Shown one piece after another: positions 1 through 9,183 of a stretch of 64,000 bases of DNA. This stretch comes from an uncultured bacterium (lineage in GTDB: Bacteria > Verrucomicrobiota > Kiritimatiellia > RFP12 > UBA1067). The position numbers were made by a program, and so were the translations under genes. The number at the start of each line of letters is the position of its first letter. Within the stretch, counting starts at the first letter, position 1. The notes beneath the pieces are model-generated. The model did no database searches. It had not been told where the DNA came from and saw nothing but the letters and a program-made list of their open reading frames with translations. The stretch spans positions 22,319-86,318 of the forward strand of contig CACZAK010000004.1 in the NCBI GenBank assembly GCA_902779075.1. Reading direction: 5' to 3'.

Positions 1-28
1 CGTGGAAGTGGGGAAACGGGACAACAAG

Positions 29-52
29 GCGGCATCCAAACGGATGCCGCCT
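29..52 (-). terminator. Hairpin downstream of the efflux operon
   Basis: A perfect 10-bp stem (GGCGGCATCC / GGATGCCGCC) with a 4-nt loop lies 24 bp beyond the stop of the small lipoprotein gene. On the minus strand it is followed by TTGTTGT, so it is a plausible though weak intrinsic terminator for the minus-strand genes to its right. The T tract is interrupted, hence moderate confidence. Confidence 0.55.
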
Positions 53-76
53 GTTTCCACGATGAAGTCTGCGTCC

Positions 77-250
77 TCAATCATGTGGATCAATCATCTG
101 TGCGGGCAACGGGCCGAGGCTCTCCCACGAGTGGTTCGTCGCCCACGGCAGGTCTGAGTCGGCAGCCGTATCCGCAATGCATCCCGTCAAGCCGAACAGG
201 ACGAATGCGGCAAGCAGCGCCCACAGGAACTTAGTCGGTAATGACGGCAT
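77..250 (-). CDS. Small predicted lipoprotein (57 aa)
   Basis: Start codon ATG at 250, stop TGA at 77-79. The predicted protein begins MPSLPTKFLWALLAAFVLFG and continues with LTGC, a good lipobox (Cys at about residue 24) after a basic and hydrophobic segment, so export and lipidation are expected. The mature part is only about 34 residues, acidic and Trp-rich (PWATNHSWESLG). The start overlaps the last 20 bp of the upstream coiled-coil gene in another frame, which suggests translational coupling. Function is not recognisable; very short lipoproteins of this shape accompany envelope genes in related bacteria, but that is only context. No competing frame is better here. Confidence 0.6.
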   Translation of the reverse strand: MPSLPTKFLWALLAAFVLFGLTGCIADTAADSDLPWATNHSWESLGPLPAQMIDPHD

Positions 251-1385
251 CGCCTTCCTCGATCACCAGAGGATCCTGCGCGAAGTCCTTCAACACCTGT
301 GCCAGCACGAAGTTCGTATTGGGCGTCCACTGACGCAGACGGATCTTGCCGACGATTGTCTTGGTTTCCTTGCCGTCCGCGTCCTTCGCTTTACGGACCA
401 CATACATTTCATGCGGCGTCAGCGGGTTGCTGCGGTCTGCACCGAGAAGCTCGTCCAGAGCCGAATCCTCAAATTTGACAACAACGTAAAGCTTTTCGTT
501 GTTGACCTTAGAGATCGTCCCCTTGTAGCCGTTGGTAAGCTGGCCGCCGCCAGCCGTCATGGTTCCGGACGCGCGCGGCGCGGCCGTCTGGGTCTTGAGG
601 AGGTTCGTCAGGTGTTCGACCTTCTTCCGCTCCTTATCAAGATCTTCCTTCACGGCTTCCGTCTCGTCCTTAGCGGTGGAGACCTCGTCCTTGAGCGACG
701 TGACCTCCGTCTTGAGGTCTTCAACCTCGGACTTAGTCTTCTGCAGCTGGTCCTCGAGGGCCGTCTTTTCGGAGTTAAGCTTCTCGATTTCCTTGCCACG
801 CTTCTCGATCTCGATCTTGTCCAGGCGAATCTCCTTCGGCAGCTCGTTGAAGTCAGTCACGAGCTTCTGGAGTTTCGAGCGTACGCTCGCCAGCTCCTGA
901 CGCGTCTTGCCGAGCTTCTCGTACTGCTTGGACGCGCGGTCGGTGATGGAATCGACAAGTTCCTGCGCCGTGCCGGGACCCTTCGTGACGAAGCGGCCGG
1001 GATTCGCCTGGTCGGGCTGCCTGTTGCCTTCGGAGTCCAGGGCGTAGAGCTTGCGAAGCTGCGCGGACTGCGAGTCGCCCCACTTCATGAGCTTCACGTC
1101 GCTCTTCTCGAATTCGGGATGGTAGTCCTCGAGCAGGTTCTCCGTATCGGGGTCGTCCACCTCGCGCGCCTCGCGGGGGGAGACGTCCTTCTTTGCCGCG
1201 AGGTTTGCGCCAGGAGCGGCGTCCTCAGCCTCGATGAAGGACGACAACTTGACGATACAGTTGCGAAGCTGCTCGTTGCTATCCTTCAGCAGTTCCTTCT
1301 TTTCAAACAGGTTCAACTCGAAATACAGCGCGACGCCGGCGACAGCCAGAATCACGTAGACGAGCGCGTGTACAGCCTTGTTCAT
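231..1385 (-). CDS. Membrane-anchored coiled-coil protein, unknown function
   Basis: 384 aa. One N-terminal transmembrane segment (about residues 5-22, VHALVYVILAVAGVALYFEL) is followed by a periplasmic part. Residues about 145-260 are a long Lys/Glu-rich heptad region, clearly coiled coil. After a Gly/Thr linker, the last 110 residues (from GYKGTISKVNNEKLYVVVKF) look like a small beta-barrel or SH3-like domain. ATG at 1385 has AAGAAGG 11 nt upstream. A 134-bp gap separates it from the outer-membrane channel gene, so it may be the end of the efflux operon or a unit of its own. I do not recognise a named family; TM-coiled-coil-beta architecture suggests an envelope scaffold. Confidence 0.75.
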   Translation of the reverse strand: MNKAVHALVYVILAVAGVALYFELNLFEKKELLKDSNEQLRNCIVKLSSFIEAEDAAPGANLAAKKDVSPREAREVDDPDTENLLEDYHPEFEKSDVKLMKWGDSQSAQLRKLYALDSEGNRQPDQANPGRFVTKGPGTAQELVDSITDRASKQYEKLGKTRQELASVRSKLQKLVTDFNELPKEIRLDKIEIEKRGKEIEKLNSEKTALEDQLQKTKSEVEDLKTEVTSLKDEVSTAKDETEAVKEDLDKERKKVEHLTNLLKTQTAAPRASGTMTAGGGQLTNGYKGTISKVNNEKLYVVVKFEDSALDELLGADRSNPLTPHEMYVVRKAKDADGKETKTIVGKIRLRQWTPNTNFVLAQVLKDFAQDPLVIEEGDAVITD

Positions 1386-1519
1386 GATGTTTTCTACCTT
1401 CTTTAGGACAGATTTTTGGGCCGCGCAAACCTAGTCCGCGCAGTCACGGTTGAATAGGATAATAGAAATCTGCGATAATGGCAACTGTAAAATGTAAAAA
1501 AGTTTTGGACGGGTCTGGA

Positions 1520-3019
1520 TCACTTCAGCGCGATTCCGCCTCCGAGCGCCTTGTAGAGGGCGATCAGGTTGGTCGTAATCTTGCCTCTGCTGATGGTCAA
1601 AGACTCCTCGAGAGTGAGCAGCGAGCGCTGCGCGTCGAGCACGTTGTTGAAGTCCTTGAGGCCGTTTTTGTAGAGGTCCTGCGAGATGTTGACGGCGTCC
1701 TGCGCGGCCTTCACGGCGTCCTGCAGGGACTGGTAGCGGTGGTACTCCTGCGTGTAGGAGCTGTAGGCGTTGCGCGCCTCGCCGTAGGCGTTCTGCACGG
1801 CGAGCTCGTACTTCAGCGCGGCCTCGGACATCTTCGACTCGGCGGACCGCATGGCAGCGATGAGGTTGCCGCCCTGGAAGATCGGCCAGCGGAAGGCCGG
1901 GCCGATGGAACCCATGAACGCATCGCGGCGGAAGAACTTGTTGGCGTCGATGCTGTCGAGTCCGATGGAGCCGTTGATGTAGAACTTCGGGAAGAACTGC
2001 GCCTTGGCCACGCCGACGGAGGCGACCTGCGCGGCGAGCGAGCGCTCGGCGGCACGCACGTCGGGACGGCGGCGTATCACGTCGAGCGGGATGGCGGCAA
2101 CGCGCTGCGGCGCGATCAGCCAGTCGCGCGCTGGCAGAGGACGAAGTTCGTCGTGGAGGGCGCCCGGCATCTTGCCGGCGAGAATCGCGATCGCGTTCAT
2201 GTACTGTTCCGCGCTCGCGTGGAGGTTCGGGAGCGAGGCGCGCGTTTGCTCAACGTTGTACTTCGCCTGCTTGACGGCGAGTTCGTCGCCGATGCCGCTG
2301 TCGAGACGCGACTTGAGGATGTCGTACGTCTCGCTTTGCAGCTTGAGGTTCGTGCGCGCCACCTTCAGACGTTCCTGCACCGTGCGCAACTCCACGTAGG
2401 TACTCGCTATCTCGGCCGTGAGCGACACCCAGGCGTCGTCGAGCGAGCAGGCTGTCGCGTCGAGCTGGGCCTCCGCCGACTCGTACTGGCGGCGCGTGCC
2501 GCCGAAGACGTCGATCTCCCACGACGCGTCGAAGCCGCTGTTCCAGTGGTCGCCGTGGTAGGCCGTCCCGCTGCCGCCGCGCGAGCTCGTGAAGCCGTGC
2601 GCGCCCGAACGCGTGTAGGTGCCGTCCATCGTGATGCTCGGCAGAAACGCGGCTCGCGCTCCCACGAGCGTCCACCGTGCCTGGACGAGGCGTTCCTGCG
2701 CCATGAGGAAGGAGAGGTTGTTGGAGACCGCAGTATCGACAAGATCCGTCAGGACGTCGTCGTTGAACTGCGTCCACCACGTCTTGATAGACTCTGCGGA
2801 GATCTCCTTGCGCGTGTCGTCCTTCCCGTCGGCAGGCTTCAGCTCGCCAGTCTCGGTCTTGTTTGTTGTCGGGTATCCGGCGTCAGGCAACGCCACGTCG
2901 GCAGCCTTGACTTCCGGTTCCTTGTAGTCCGGGCCCACGGCCCAGCCCTTGCATCCGGCCACGGCCAGCGCAAGCGCGCACAGTGCGGCGGCCCCGATGA
3001 AGCATGTCTCTCGCATCAT
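1520..3019 (-). CDS. RND efflux outer-membrane channel lipoprotein (NodT/OprM type)
   Basis: 499 aa, normal length for the TolC/OprM family. The signal ends in a lipobox (LAVAGC, Cys at about 22), as in NodT-type channels that are lipid-anchored. The body has the duplicated outer-membrane-efflux repeat: features such as SFLMAQERLVQARW, RRRPDVRAAERSLAAQ and GLKDFNNVLDAQRSLLTLEESL are typical, and long helices forming the periplasmic tunnel are obvious. It begins 20 bp after the RND pump gene, with AAGGAGAAAAGAAATG giving a strong ribosome site, so it is the third structural part of the same tripartite pump. Substrate cannot be read from sequence. Confidence 0.95.
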   Translation of the reverse strand: MMRETCFIGAAALCALALAVAGCKGWAVGPDYKEPEVKAADVALPDAGYPTTNKTETGELKPADGKDDTRKEISAESIKTWWTQFNDDVLTDLVDTAVSNNLSFLMAQERLVQARWTLVGARAAFLPSITMDGTYTRSGAHGFTSSRGGSGTAYHGDHWNSGFDASWEIDVFGGTRRQYESAEAQLDATACSLDDAWVSLTAEIASTYVELRTVQERLKVARTNLKLQSETYDILKSRLDSGIGDELAVKQAKYNVEQTRASLPNLHASAEQYMNAIAILAGKMPGALHDELRPLPARDWLIAPQRVAAIPLDVIRRRPDVRAAERSLAAQVASVGVAKAQFFPKFYINGSIGLDSIDANKFFRRDAFMGSIGPAFRWPIFQGGNLIAAMRSAESKMSEAALKYELAVQNAYGEARNAYSSYTQEYHRYQSLQDAVKAAQDAVNISQDLYKNGLKDFNNVLDAQRSLLTLEESLTISRGKITTNLIALYKALGGGIALK

Positions 3020-3039
3020 TTCTTTTCTCCTTTTCTAAA

Positions 3040-6000
3040 TCAGACTCTGGACTTCAACTCGCGGTTGCGGCGCGCGCGTGCCGACAGGTATTCGAAGAAG
3101 CGCTTGACCCTCTCGCGCCATGTCTGGAAGAGCGCGTAGAGCCCCGGCACCAGCAGGATGCCGAACGCGACCGAGGCAAACATGCCCCAGAACTCGGTCG
3201 TGCCGAGGTGGTTGCGGCTCGCGGCGCCCGCGCCGGTGGCGATCATCATGGGGAGCGTGCCGAGGAGCGTGGTGAGCGCCGTCATCAGCAGGGCGCGCAG
3301 ACGCTCGCCGGCGGCCGCGCCCGCCGCGTCCACGATGGAGTAGCCCTCGTTCTCGCGCTTGTCCTTAGCGAACTCCACGAGCAGGATGGCGTTCTTGGAG
3401 GCGAGTCCCACGAGGAGAACGAGGCCGAGCTGCGCGTAGATCGAGAGCGCGAACGGCTTGCCAGTGGCGAAGATGCCCCAGTACTTGAGGCCCATGAGCG
3501 CGCCGAACACCGCCACGAAGATGGAGAGCATCACCGGCATCGGAATAGTCCAGCTCTCGTACTGCGCGACGAGGAACAGGTAGCCGAAAAGCACCGCGAG
3601 CAGGATGAGCGGCGCGGCCGTGCCCTCGTTGCGCTGCTCCTGGTAGGAGAGCGCCGCCCAGTCGTAGCCGAAGCCGTCCGGCAGCTCCGCCTTGAACAGA
3701 TCGCGCAGCTCGTTCATCACGAGGCCCGACGGGACGCCGGGTTTCGGCAGGATGGTGAGCTGGGCGGTCACGTACTTGTCGCGCGTGTTGATGGCGCGGG
3801 GGCCGAGTTCGTGCGTGATCGTGCCGAGCGATCCGACGGGCACCATCGCGCCGGTGTCGGAGCGCACGTACAGTCGTTCCACCGCCTCGGGCGTGTCGCG
3901 CGCGGACGCCTCGGCGGCAACCGTCACGCGGTTCACCTGCGTGCCGAGGTTTACGTCGTTAACGTAGCGCGAGCCGAGGTAGTTCTGGAGCGTCGCGTAG
4001 ATCGTCGCCACGGGCACGTGGAACATCTCCGTCTTCTCGCGGTCGAGGTTGAACTTCAGGTGGGGCGTCTTCGCGTTGTAGCCGGAGAACGCCATCAGCA
4101 CGTTCGGGTTCGCGTTGATCTTCGCGAGGAGCTTGTTTTTCACCTCGTCCATCTTCATCGGGTCGGCTTCCGCCTTGTCCTGGATGTGTACGGAGATTCC
4201 GTTCGCCATGCCGAGGCCGGGGATGGCGGGCGGCATGAACACCTGCCACTTCGGCTCCGGGATCGCCGCGAGCAGTCCCTGTATCTTGCCGACGAGCATG
4301 GCGGCGTGCTGTTCCGGCAGCGGACGCTTGTCCCAGCCCTTGAGGTCGATGATGAGCGTGGTCTGGTTCTCGCCGCGTCCGCCGATCATGCCCCAGCCCG
4401 TAATGGTGAGGACGCTCTCCACCTCCGGCAGCGTGCGCAGCAGGTCGACGGCGCGCAGGGCGGTATCGCGGCTGCGGTCGCGCGCGGTGCCCTCGGGCAT
4501 CTCCATCGAGGCGAAGATTACGCGCTGGTCCTCGTCAGGGAGGAACGCGGTCTGCGTCTTGGTGAAGAGCGAGACCGTCACGAGGACGGTCAGCAAAAGG
4601 AGGACGCCCGCGAGGAAGATGCGGCTTGCGAGCCACTTCGCGGCCGTGATGAACAGTCCCTTGAACTTCTCTACGGCCCAGTTGAACCAGGCGAGGGGGC
4701 CGTGCTTGTACGGACGTGCCTCGCGCAGGATGAGCGAGCAGAGCGCCGGCGCGAGCGTGAGCGCGCACACAGTGGAGAAGCACACCGCGGCGGAGAGCGT
4801 GACGGAGAACTGCTGGTAGATGCGCCCGGTGATGCCGCTCATGAAGCCGACCGGCACGAAGATGCCGAGCAACACGAGCGTAGTCGCGATGACGGCGCTC
4901 GTCACGTCGCTCATCGCCTGGATAGTCGCCTCCTTCGCGTTGAGGCCGCGGGTCTCGATGAGGAACTGCACGCGCTCGACCACGACGATGCAGTCGTCCA
5001 CCACCACGCCGATCGCGAGCACCAGCCCGAACAGCGTGAGGATGTTGATCGTGTAGCCAAGAATGGCCATGAGGATGAACGTTGAGCAGAGCGAGACTGG
5101 GATCGTGAGGCACGGGATGAGCGTGGCGCGCCAGTCCTGCAGGAAGAGGTAGCACACGAGCACCACGAGGCCGAACGTGATGGCGAGCGTCATCACGATT
5201 TCCTTCACGCACATGCGCACGTAGTCGGTGGCGTCGTACGGGGTGATCCACTCCAGGTCCTCTGGGAACGACTGGGCGAGGCGGTCCATCTCCTTCTGGA
5301 TCTGGTTCATCGTGGCGATCGCGTTCGCGCCGGGCTTCTGCTGGAGGGCTACGGACACGGCGTTGCCGCCGTTGAACTGTCCGGTGAACATGTAGTTCTG
5401 CTCGCCGATCTCAGTGCGCGCGATGTCCTTGAGCTTCACGATGCCGCCCTTGTCGTCGCGGCGGATCACGATCTCGTTGAACTCCTCGGGCTTCATCAGG
5501 CGGCCCTTGGCCGTGAGGGTGTAGACCTTCGCGCCGTGCGCCGGGATGGGGGACGCGCCCACGGAGCCGACCGACGCCTGCACGTTCTGGCGCGTTACGG
5601 CGGCTATCACCTCCTCGGAGTTGATGCCCTGCGCGGCCATGCGGTCGGGGTCCATCCACACGCGCATCGAGAGGCGAGGGCCGTAGACCGTTGCCTCGCC
5701 CACGCCGGGGATTCGCAGCAGCACGGGCTGGATGGTGCCGAAGATGTAGTCGCTGATCTGCAGACGCGACATCGTGCCCTTCGGCGAGCGGAGGCAGATG
5801 ACGCCGAGCATGTCCTCGGCCTGCGCGCGGATGCGTCCGCCGAGCTGCTTCACCTCGCTGGGAAGTTTCGCCTCGGCCTGCGCAACTCGGTTCTGTACCT
5901 TGACCATGTCCATGTCGCGGTCCGACTCCACCTCGAAGGACACCTGCAGCTGGTAGTCGCCGGTGTCGGAGCACGAGCCTACCATGTACAGCATGTCGTC

Positions 6001-6258
6001 CACGCCGTTCACCTCGTCCTCGATCGGCATCGCGACGGTGTTGAGGATTTCCTTCGCGTTCGCGCCGGGGTAGCTGTACGACACGGAGATCGACGGCGGC
6101 GTGAGGCGCGGGTACTGCGAGATCGGCAGCTTGAAGATCGCCATCGCGCCCGCCATCGTCAGCACGATGGCAATGACCATCGCGGATCGCGGACGTTCCA
6201 CGAAGATACGCGAGAACGTCTTGATTTTATCGATAGACTCTCTGATTCCTAGCTTCAT
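3040..6258 (-). CDS. RND multidrug efflux pump, HAE1 (AcrB/MexB) family
   Basis: 1072 aa, the standard size. N-terminal transmembrane helix (FVERPRSAMVIAIVLTMAGA), two large periplasmic loops and about twelve membrane segments. The paired aspartates of proton relay helix 4 are present in LAIGVVVDDCIVVVE, and the second repeat has the matching LVGLASKNAILLVEFAKDK with the catalytic lysine. This is the inner-membrane proton-driven exporter of the tripartite complex with the adaptor and channel encoded beside it. Its ATG overlaps the stop of the symporter gene by one base (TAATG). Regulation is expected from the TetR promoter upstream of the operon. Confidence 0.96.
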   Translation of the reverse strand: MKLGIRESIDKIKTFSRIFVERPRSAMVIAIVLTMAGAMAIFKLPISQYPRLTPPSISVSYSYPGANAKEILNTVAMPIEDEVNGVDDMLYMVGSCSDTGDYQLQVSFEVESDRDMDMVKVQNRVAQAEAKLPSEVKQLGGRIRAQAEDMLGVICLRSPKGTMSRLQISDYIFGTIQPVLLRIPGVGEATVYGPRLSMRVWMDPDRMAAQGINSEEVIAAVTRQNVQASVGSVGASPIPAHGAKVYTLTAKGRLMKPEEFNEIVIRRDDKGGIVKLKDIARTEIGEQNYMFTGQFNGGNAVSVALQQKPGANAIATMNQIQKEMDRLAQSFPEDLEWITPYDATDYVRMCVKEIVMTLAITFGLVVLVCYLFLQDWRATLIPCLTIPVSLCSTFILMAILGYTINILTLFGLVLAIGVVVDDCIVVVERVQFLIETRGLNAKEATIQAMSDVTSAVIATTLVLLGIFVPVGFMSGITGRIYQQFSVTLSAAVCFSTVCALTLAPALCSLILREARPYKHGPLAWFNWAVEKFKGLFITAAKWLASRIFLAGVLLLLTVLVTVSLFTKTQTAFLPDEDQRVIFASMEMPEGTARDRSRDTALRAVDLLRTLPEVESVLTITGWGMIGGRGENQTTLIIDLKGWDKRPLPEQHAAMLVGKIQGLLAAIPEPKWQVFMPPAIPGLGMANGISVHIQDKAEADPMKMDEVKNKLLAKINANPNVLMAFSGYNAKTPHLKFNLDREKTEMFHVPVATIYATLQNYLGSRYVNDVNLGTQVNRVTVAAEASARDTPEAVERLYVRSDTGAMVPVGSLGTITHELGPRAINTRDKYVTAQLTILPKPGVPSGLVMNELRDLFKAELPDGFGYDWAALSYQEQRNEGTAAPLILLAVLFGYLFLVAQYESWTIPMPVMLSIFVAVFGALMGLKYWGIFATGKPFALSIYAQLGLVLLVGLASKNAILLVEFAKDKRENEGYSIVDAAGAAAGERLRALLMTALTTLLGTLPMMIATGAGAASRNHLGTTEFWGMFASVAFGILLVPGLYALFQTWRERVKRFFEYLSARARRNRELKSRV

Positions 6259-7241
6259 TATTTTAATCCTCGTAACTGTTTCCTTGTGCTGGCAACGAGC
6301 GCATCAGCCATGTTGAAGATCCCCGCGAGGAGCGCGCCCGAGACGGAATGCCACACGCACGAGACCGCCGAGGCGACGGCCGCCTCCGGCATTGCCGGGA
6401 AGTGCTTGCCCGCAAGCACCGTCGCGAGCCCCGCGTTCTGCATTCCAACTTCAATGGAGATCGTCCGCCGCTTCGACTGCGGGAACCGCGCCGCAACGCC
6501 GGAAAGATAGCCCAGCACGTAACCAAGCGAATTGTGCAGGAACACGCCCACGAAAATGAGAACGCCAGACTTCACGATGCTCGCGCCGTGTGCCGAAACC
6601 ACGCCGCCCACGATGCACGCGAGCCCGAGCACCGCAATGCCCGGCATGACCTTCAGCGCTTCGCGGTAGCCGTTCCTTTTCTGGAACAGCGCGTTGAGCA
6701 CATACCCAACCGCAATCGGCAAGATAGTGACGATCAGAATCGACTTGAACATCCCGACTGCGTCCACGTCCACGGTCTCCCCCGCGAGCCACAGCATCAG
6801 GAACGGCGTCATCAGCGGTGCCGCAAGAGTCGAGACCGTCGTCATCCCCACAGAGAACGCCACGTCGCCCTTGCAGAGGAAGCTCATTATGTTGGAGGAG
6901 ACGCCGCCCGGACAGCACCCCACGAGCATCAACCCCACGCCGACCTCGCGCGGCAGGCCCAAGACGCGGACAAGCGTCCACGCGATGAGCGGCATGAACG
7001 TGAACTGCGCGAGCGCGCCGATGACCATGTCCTGCGGGCGCGACGCGAGTATCTTGAAGTCCTCGTCCTTGAGCGTCATGCCCATCGTGAGCATGATCAC
7101 GCCGAGAACGGCCGTCTGCGTGTCGCCGCGCACCCACCCGAACGCATCCGGCACGAAGTACGTCCCCACCGCCACAAGGGCGATGAAGAGCGGCGTCCAC
7201 TTCGCGAGCCACGCCGAAACGGCCTGGAGAATACGCATCAT
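6258..7241 (-). CDS. Bile acid:sodium symporter (BASS/SLC10) family permease
   Basis: 327 aa with nine to ten hydrophobic helices. The family hallmarks are visible: GCCPGGVSSNIMS in the first crossover region and EVGMQNAGLA in the second, both of which build the sodium and substrate site in bacterial ASBT structures. Known members import bile acids, pantothenate or other organic anions with sodium. The unusual point is context: it sits between the efflux adaptor (7-bp gap) and the RND pump (1-bp overlap), so all are surely one transcript. An importer-type protein inside a drug exporter operon suggests shared amphipathic anion substrates, but this is an inference. Confidence 0.9.
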   Translation of the reverse strand: MMRILQAVSAWLAKWTPLFIALVAVGTYFVPDAFGWVRGDTQTAVLGVIMLTMGMTLKDEDFKILASRPQDMVIGALAQFTFMPLIAWTLVRVLGLPREVGVGLMLVGCCPGGVSSNIMSFLCKGDVAFSVGMTTVSTLAAPLMTPFLMLWLAGETVDVDAVGMFKSILIVTILPIAVGYVLNALFQKRNGYREALKVMPGIAVLGLACIVGGVVSAHGASIVKSGVLIFVGVFLHNSLGYVLGYLSGVAARFPQSKRRTISIEVGMQNAGLATVLAGKHFPAMPEAAVASAVSCVWHSVSGALLAGIFNMADALVASTRKQLRGLK

Positions 7242-7248
7242 CTATTCC

Positions 7249-8463
7249 CTACTCCTTCACAGGCGACTGGTAGTTGGGATCGAGGTCGTCATTCATGGTA
7301 GGCTCGACCACCTTCACCTTCATGCCGGGCGAGAGCTTACCGGTGCCGGAAATGACCACCTTCTCGCCGAGCTTGAGTCCGGAGACGACGGGCGACCAGC
7401 CCTCGCTCATCTCGCGTACCTCAACAACGCGCTCTTCGACCGTATCGTCGTCCTTCAACACCCACACGCCCTGGCTGCCGCCCGTGAGGTCGAATATCGC
7501 CTGCTGAGGAATGCTTACCATCTTCGGGGGAACCTTGCGGTCCGTGAGAAGCGTCACGTAACTGTTGGGGATGAGCATGCGGTCGGGGTTGGGGAAGGAG
7601 AGACGCATGATGATCGTCGCGGTGTCCTTGCTCATCTCGTTGTCGTCGAAGTCCCACTTTCCCTCCTCGCCGTACTCGCTGCCGTCTGGCAGGAGGAGGC
7701 GCATGCGGTAGTCGGGCGCCTTACCCTTCTTGAGGGCCGCGCGCCAGCCGATGTAGGCGCGGTCGGTGAGCGGGAACGTGACGCGGATGGGGTCGATCTG
7801 CACGATGCGCGCAAGCGCCCCCTTCGACGGTGCCACGTAGTCGCCCACGTGGGCGGAGGTTTTGCCTATCTGTCCGCTGATCGGCGCCACAACGACAGCC
7901 TTCTTGAGGTCGTACTCGGCCACCACTAGGTTGGCCTTTGCCTGCAGGACGGCGGCCTTGGCCTTGTCGGCGCCGGCTTCGGCGTCATCACGTTCCTTCT
8001 GCGTGATGCCGCGCGCGTCTGCCTTCTGCATGCGTTCCCAGTAGCGCTCGGCGCGACGCGCCTCCGCCTCGGCGGCCTCGAGGTCGGCCTTGCGCTGGTT
8101 CGCGACAGCGCGGTAGCGCTCGTCGTCCAGCACATAGAGGACCGAACCGGCCTTCACGATGTCGCCTTCCTTGAACTTGATCTCCTTGATGTAGCCGTCA
8201 ACCTGCGGCAGGAGGTCCACCTCCTGCATCGCCTCGGCGTGCGCCACGAATTTCTCTGGGAGGTTGTATGTGCGCTCCTCCACCGCCTTCACGGCGACCG
8301 TTGTGACCATTTGGGGCATCTGCGGCTTCTCCGCCTCCTTTTTCGGCCAAAGGTCGTTAGCGATCCACCCGCCCACCGCGCAAGCCGCAGCCAGCACCAG
8401 CGTTCCGATCACGGCGCCAATCGCGCCGCCCTTGCTTTTCTTCGCTTCTTCGTTGTCGTTCAT
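7249..8463 (-). CDS. RND efflux periplasmic adaptor (membrane fusion protein)
   Basis: 404 aa. One N-terminal membrane anchor (about residues 14-36), then a biotinyl-lipoyl half (VDGYIKEIKFKEGDIVKAG), a helical hairpin rich in Ala/Glu/Arg (about 116-195) and the returning lipoyl half (VVVAPISGQIGKTSAHVGDY), followed by the beta-barrel and membrane-proximal domains. This is the AcrA/MexA layout. It joins the inner pump to the outer channel. First structural gene after tetR (44 bp away); ATG at 8463 is preceded by AAAGGAAC. Confidence 0.94.
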   Translation of the reverse strand: MNDNEEAKKSKGGAIGAVIGTLVLAAACAVGGWIANDLWPKKEAEKPQMPQMVTTVAVKAVEERTYNLPEKFVAHAEAMQEVDLLPQVDGYIKEIKFKEGDIVKAGSVLYVLDDERYRAVANQRKADLEAAEAEARRAERYWERMQKADARGITQKERDDAEAGADKAKAAVLQAKANLVVAEYDLKKAVVVAPISGQIGKTSAHVGDYVAPSKGALARIVQIDPIRVTFPLTDRAYIGWRAALKKGKAPDYRMRLLLPDGSEYGEEGKWDFDDNEMSKDTATIIMRLSFPNPDRMLIPNSYVTLLTDRKVPPKMVSIPQQAIFDLTGGSQGVWVLKDDDTVEERVVEVREMSEGWSPVVSGLKLGEKVVISGTGKLSPGMKVKVVEPTMNDDLDPNYQSPVKE

Positions 8464-8507
8464 TTTTTTGTTCCTTTGCTGAAATTGGATTTTACATTCG
8501 ACATCCG

Positions 8508-9176
8508 TTATCCGACGGCCGTAGCTGCCGAGCTCTGGTTCGCAGTCGTTCTAATTGACTCCCATACTGCCGCGTATGACTTGCGCAGAGTGTCCTCCAG
8601 GTCGCACTGGAGCAGCTTCGCGATCCGCATGTGTACGAGGCCGTCCCAGATTGCGACGCAGACGCTCGCCACCTGGACGGGATCCACGTCGGGTCGCACG
8701 CGCCCCGCGCGCACGTCGTTCTCAAGAGATGTCTTGAACGCGGCCCACGGTCCGAACCGCTGGTTACGCATCAGGTCCTCGCGTACCTGGTCCATCGACT
8801 CTTCCGCCCACTGAATCTGTTCGTGAATGAGCAGAAAAAAAGCCGTGCCTTTCACATCCCCGATGATTTGATCGGCGTTACGCACCATCATGTCTGCCAC
8901 CACAGAAAACGACAGACCGTCGAACGACGTCTCGCCGTCTGGCAGCAACTCGGCAATCTGTCGCTTGAACTTCTCCAGCATCTCGTCGATGAGCGCCATC
9001 AGAAGCGCCTGCTTCGACTCGAAGTGCCAGTACACAGCGCCCTTTGTCATTTCCAGCCGTGCAGCAATATCCGTGAACGTCGTGTGTACGTATCCCTTTT
9101 TGGCGAACAGCGACAACGCGCTCGCAAGTATGCGGGCACGCGTTCTTTCAGGGTTCCTCTGACCTTTCTTGGGCAT
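8508..9176 (-). CDS. TetR/AcrR-family repressor of the efflux operon
   Basis: 222 aa. Residues about 10-57 form the TetR DNA-binding domain (RARILASALSLFAKKGYVHT, then TDIAARLEMTKGAVYWHFES), followed by a helical ligand domain of AcrR/TtgR type. It is the promoter-proximal gene of the efflux operon and its own promoter contains a perfect palindrome that fits a TetR-family operator, so autorepression with the whole operon is very likely. The -10 hexamer ends 7 nt before the ATG, so the message is probably leaderless. Inducer unknown; given the BASS gene, bile-like compounds are a reasonable guess. Confidence 0.93.
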   Translation of the reverse strand: MPKKGQRNPERTRARILASALSLFAKKGYVHTTFTDIAARLEMTKGAVYWHFESKQALLMALIDEMLEKFKRQIAELLPDGETSFDGLSFSVVADMMVRNADQIIGDVKGTAFFLLIHEQIQWAEESMDQVREDLMRNQRFGPWAAFKTSLENDVRAGRVRPDVDPVQVASVCVAIWDGLVHMRIAKLLQCDLEDTLRKSYAAVWESIRTTANQSSAATAVG

Positions 9177-9183
9177 GGCGAGT

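Noticed and set aside
177..1406. 409-aa plus-strand ORF opposite the coiled-coil gene
   Set aside because: Shadow frame: the opposite strand has a coherent membrane-anchored coiled-coil protein with a ribosome site; this frame is an Arg/Leu-rich artefact.
3004..5085. 693-aa plus-strand ORF opposite the RND pump
   Set aside because: Arg/His/Glu-rich shadow of a GC-rich gene; the minus strand encodes an unmistakable HAE1 transporter.
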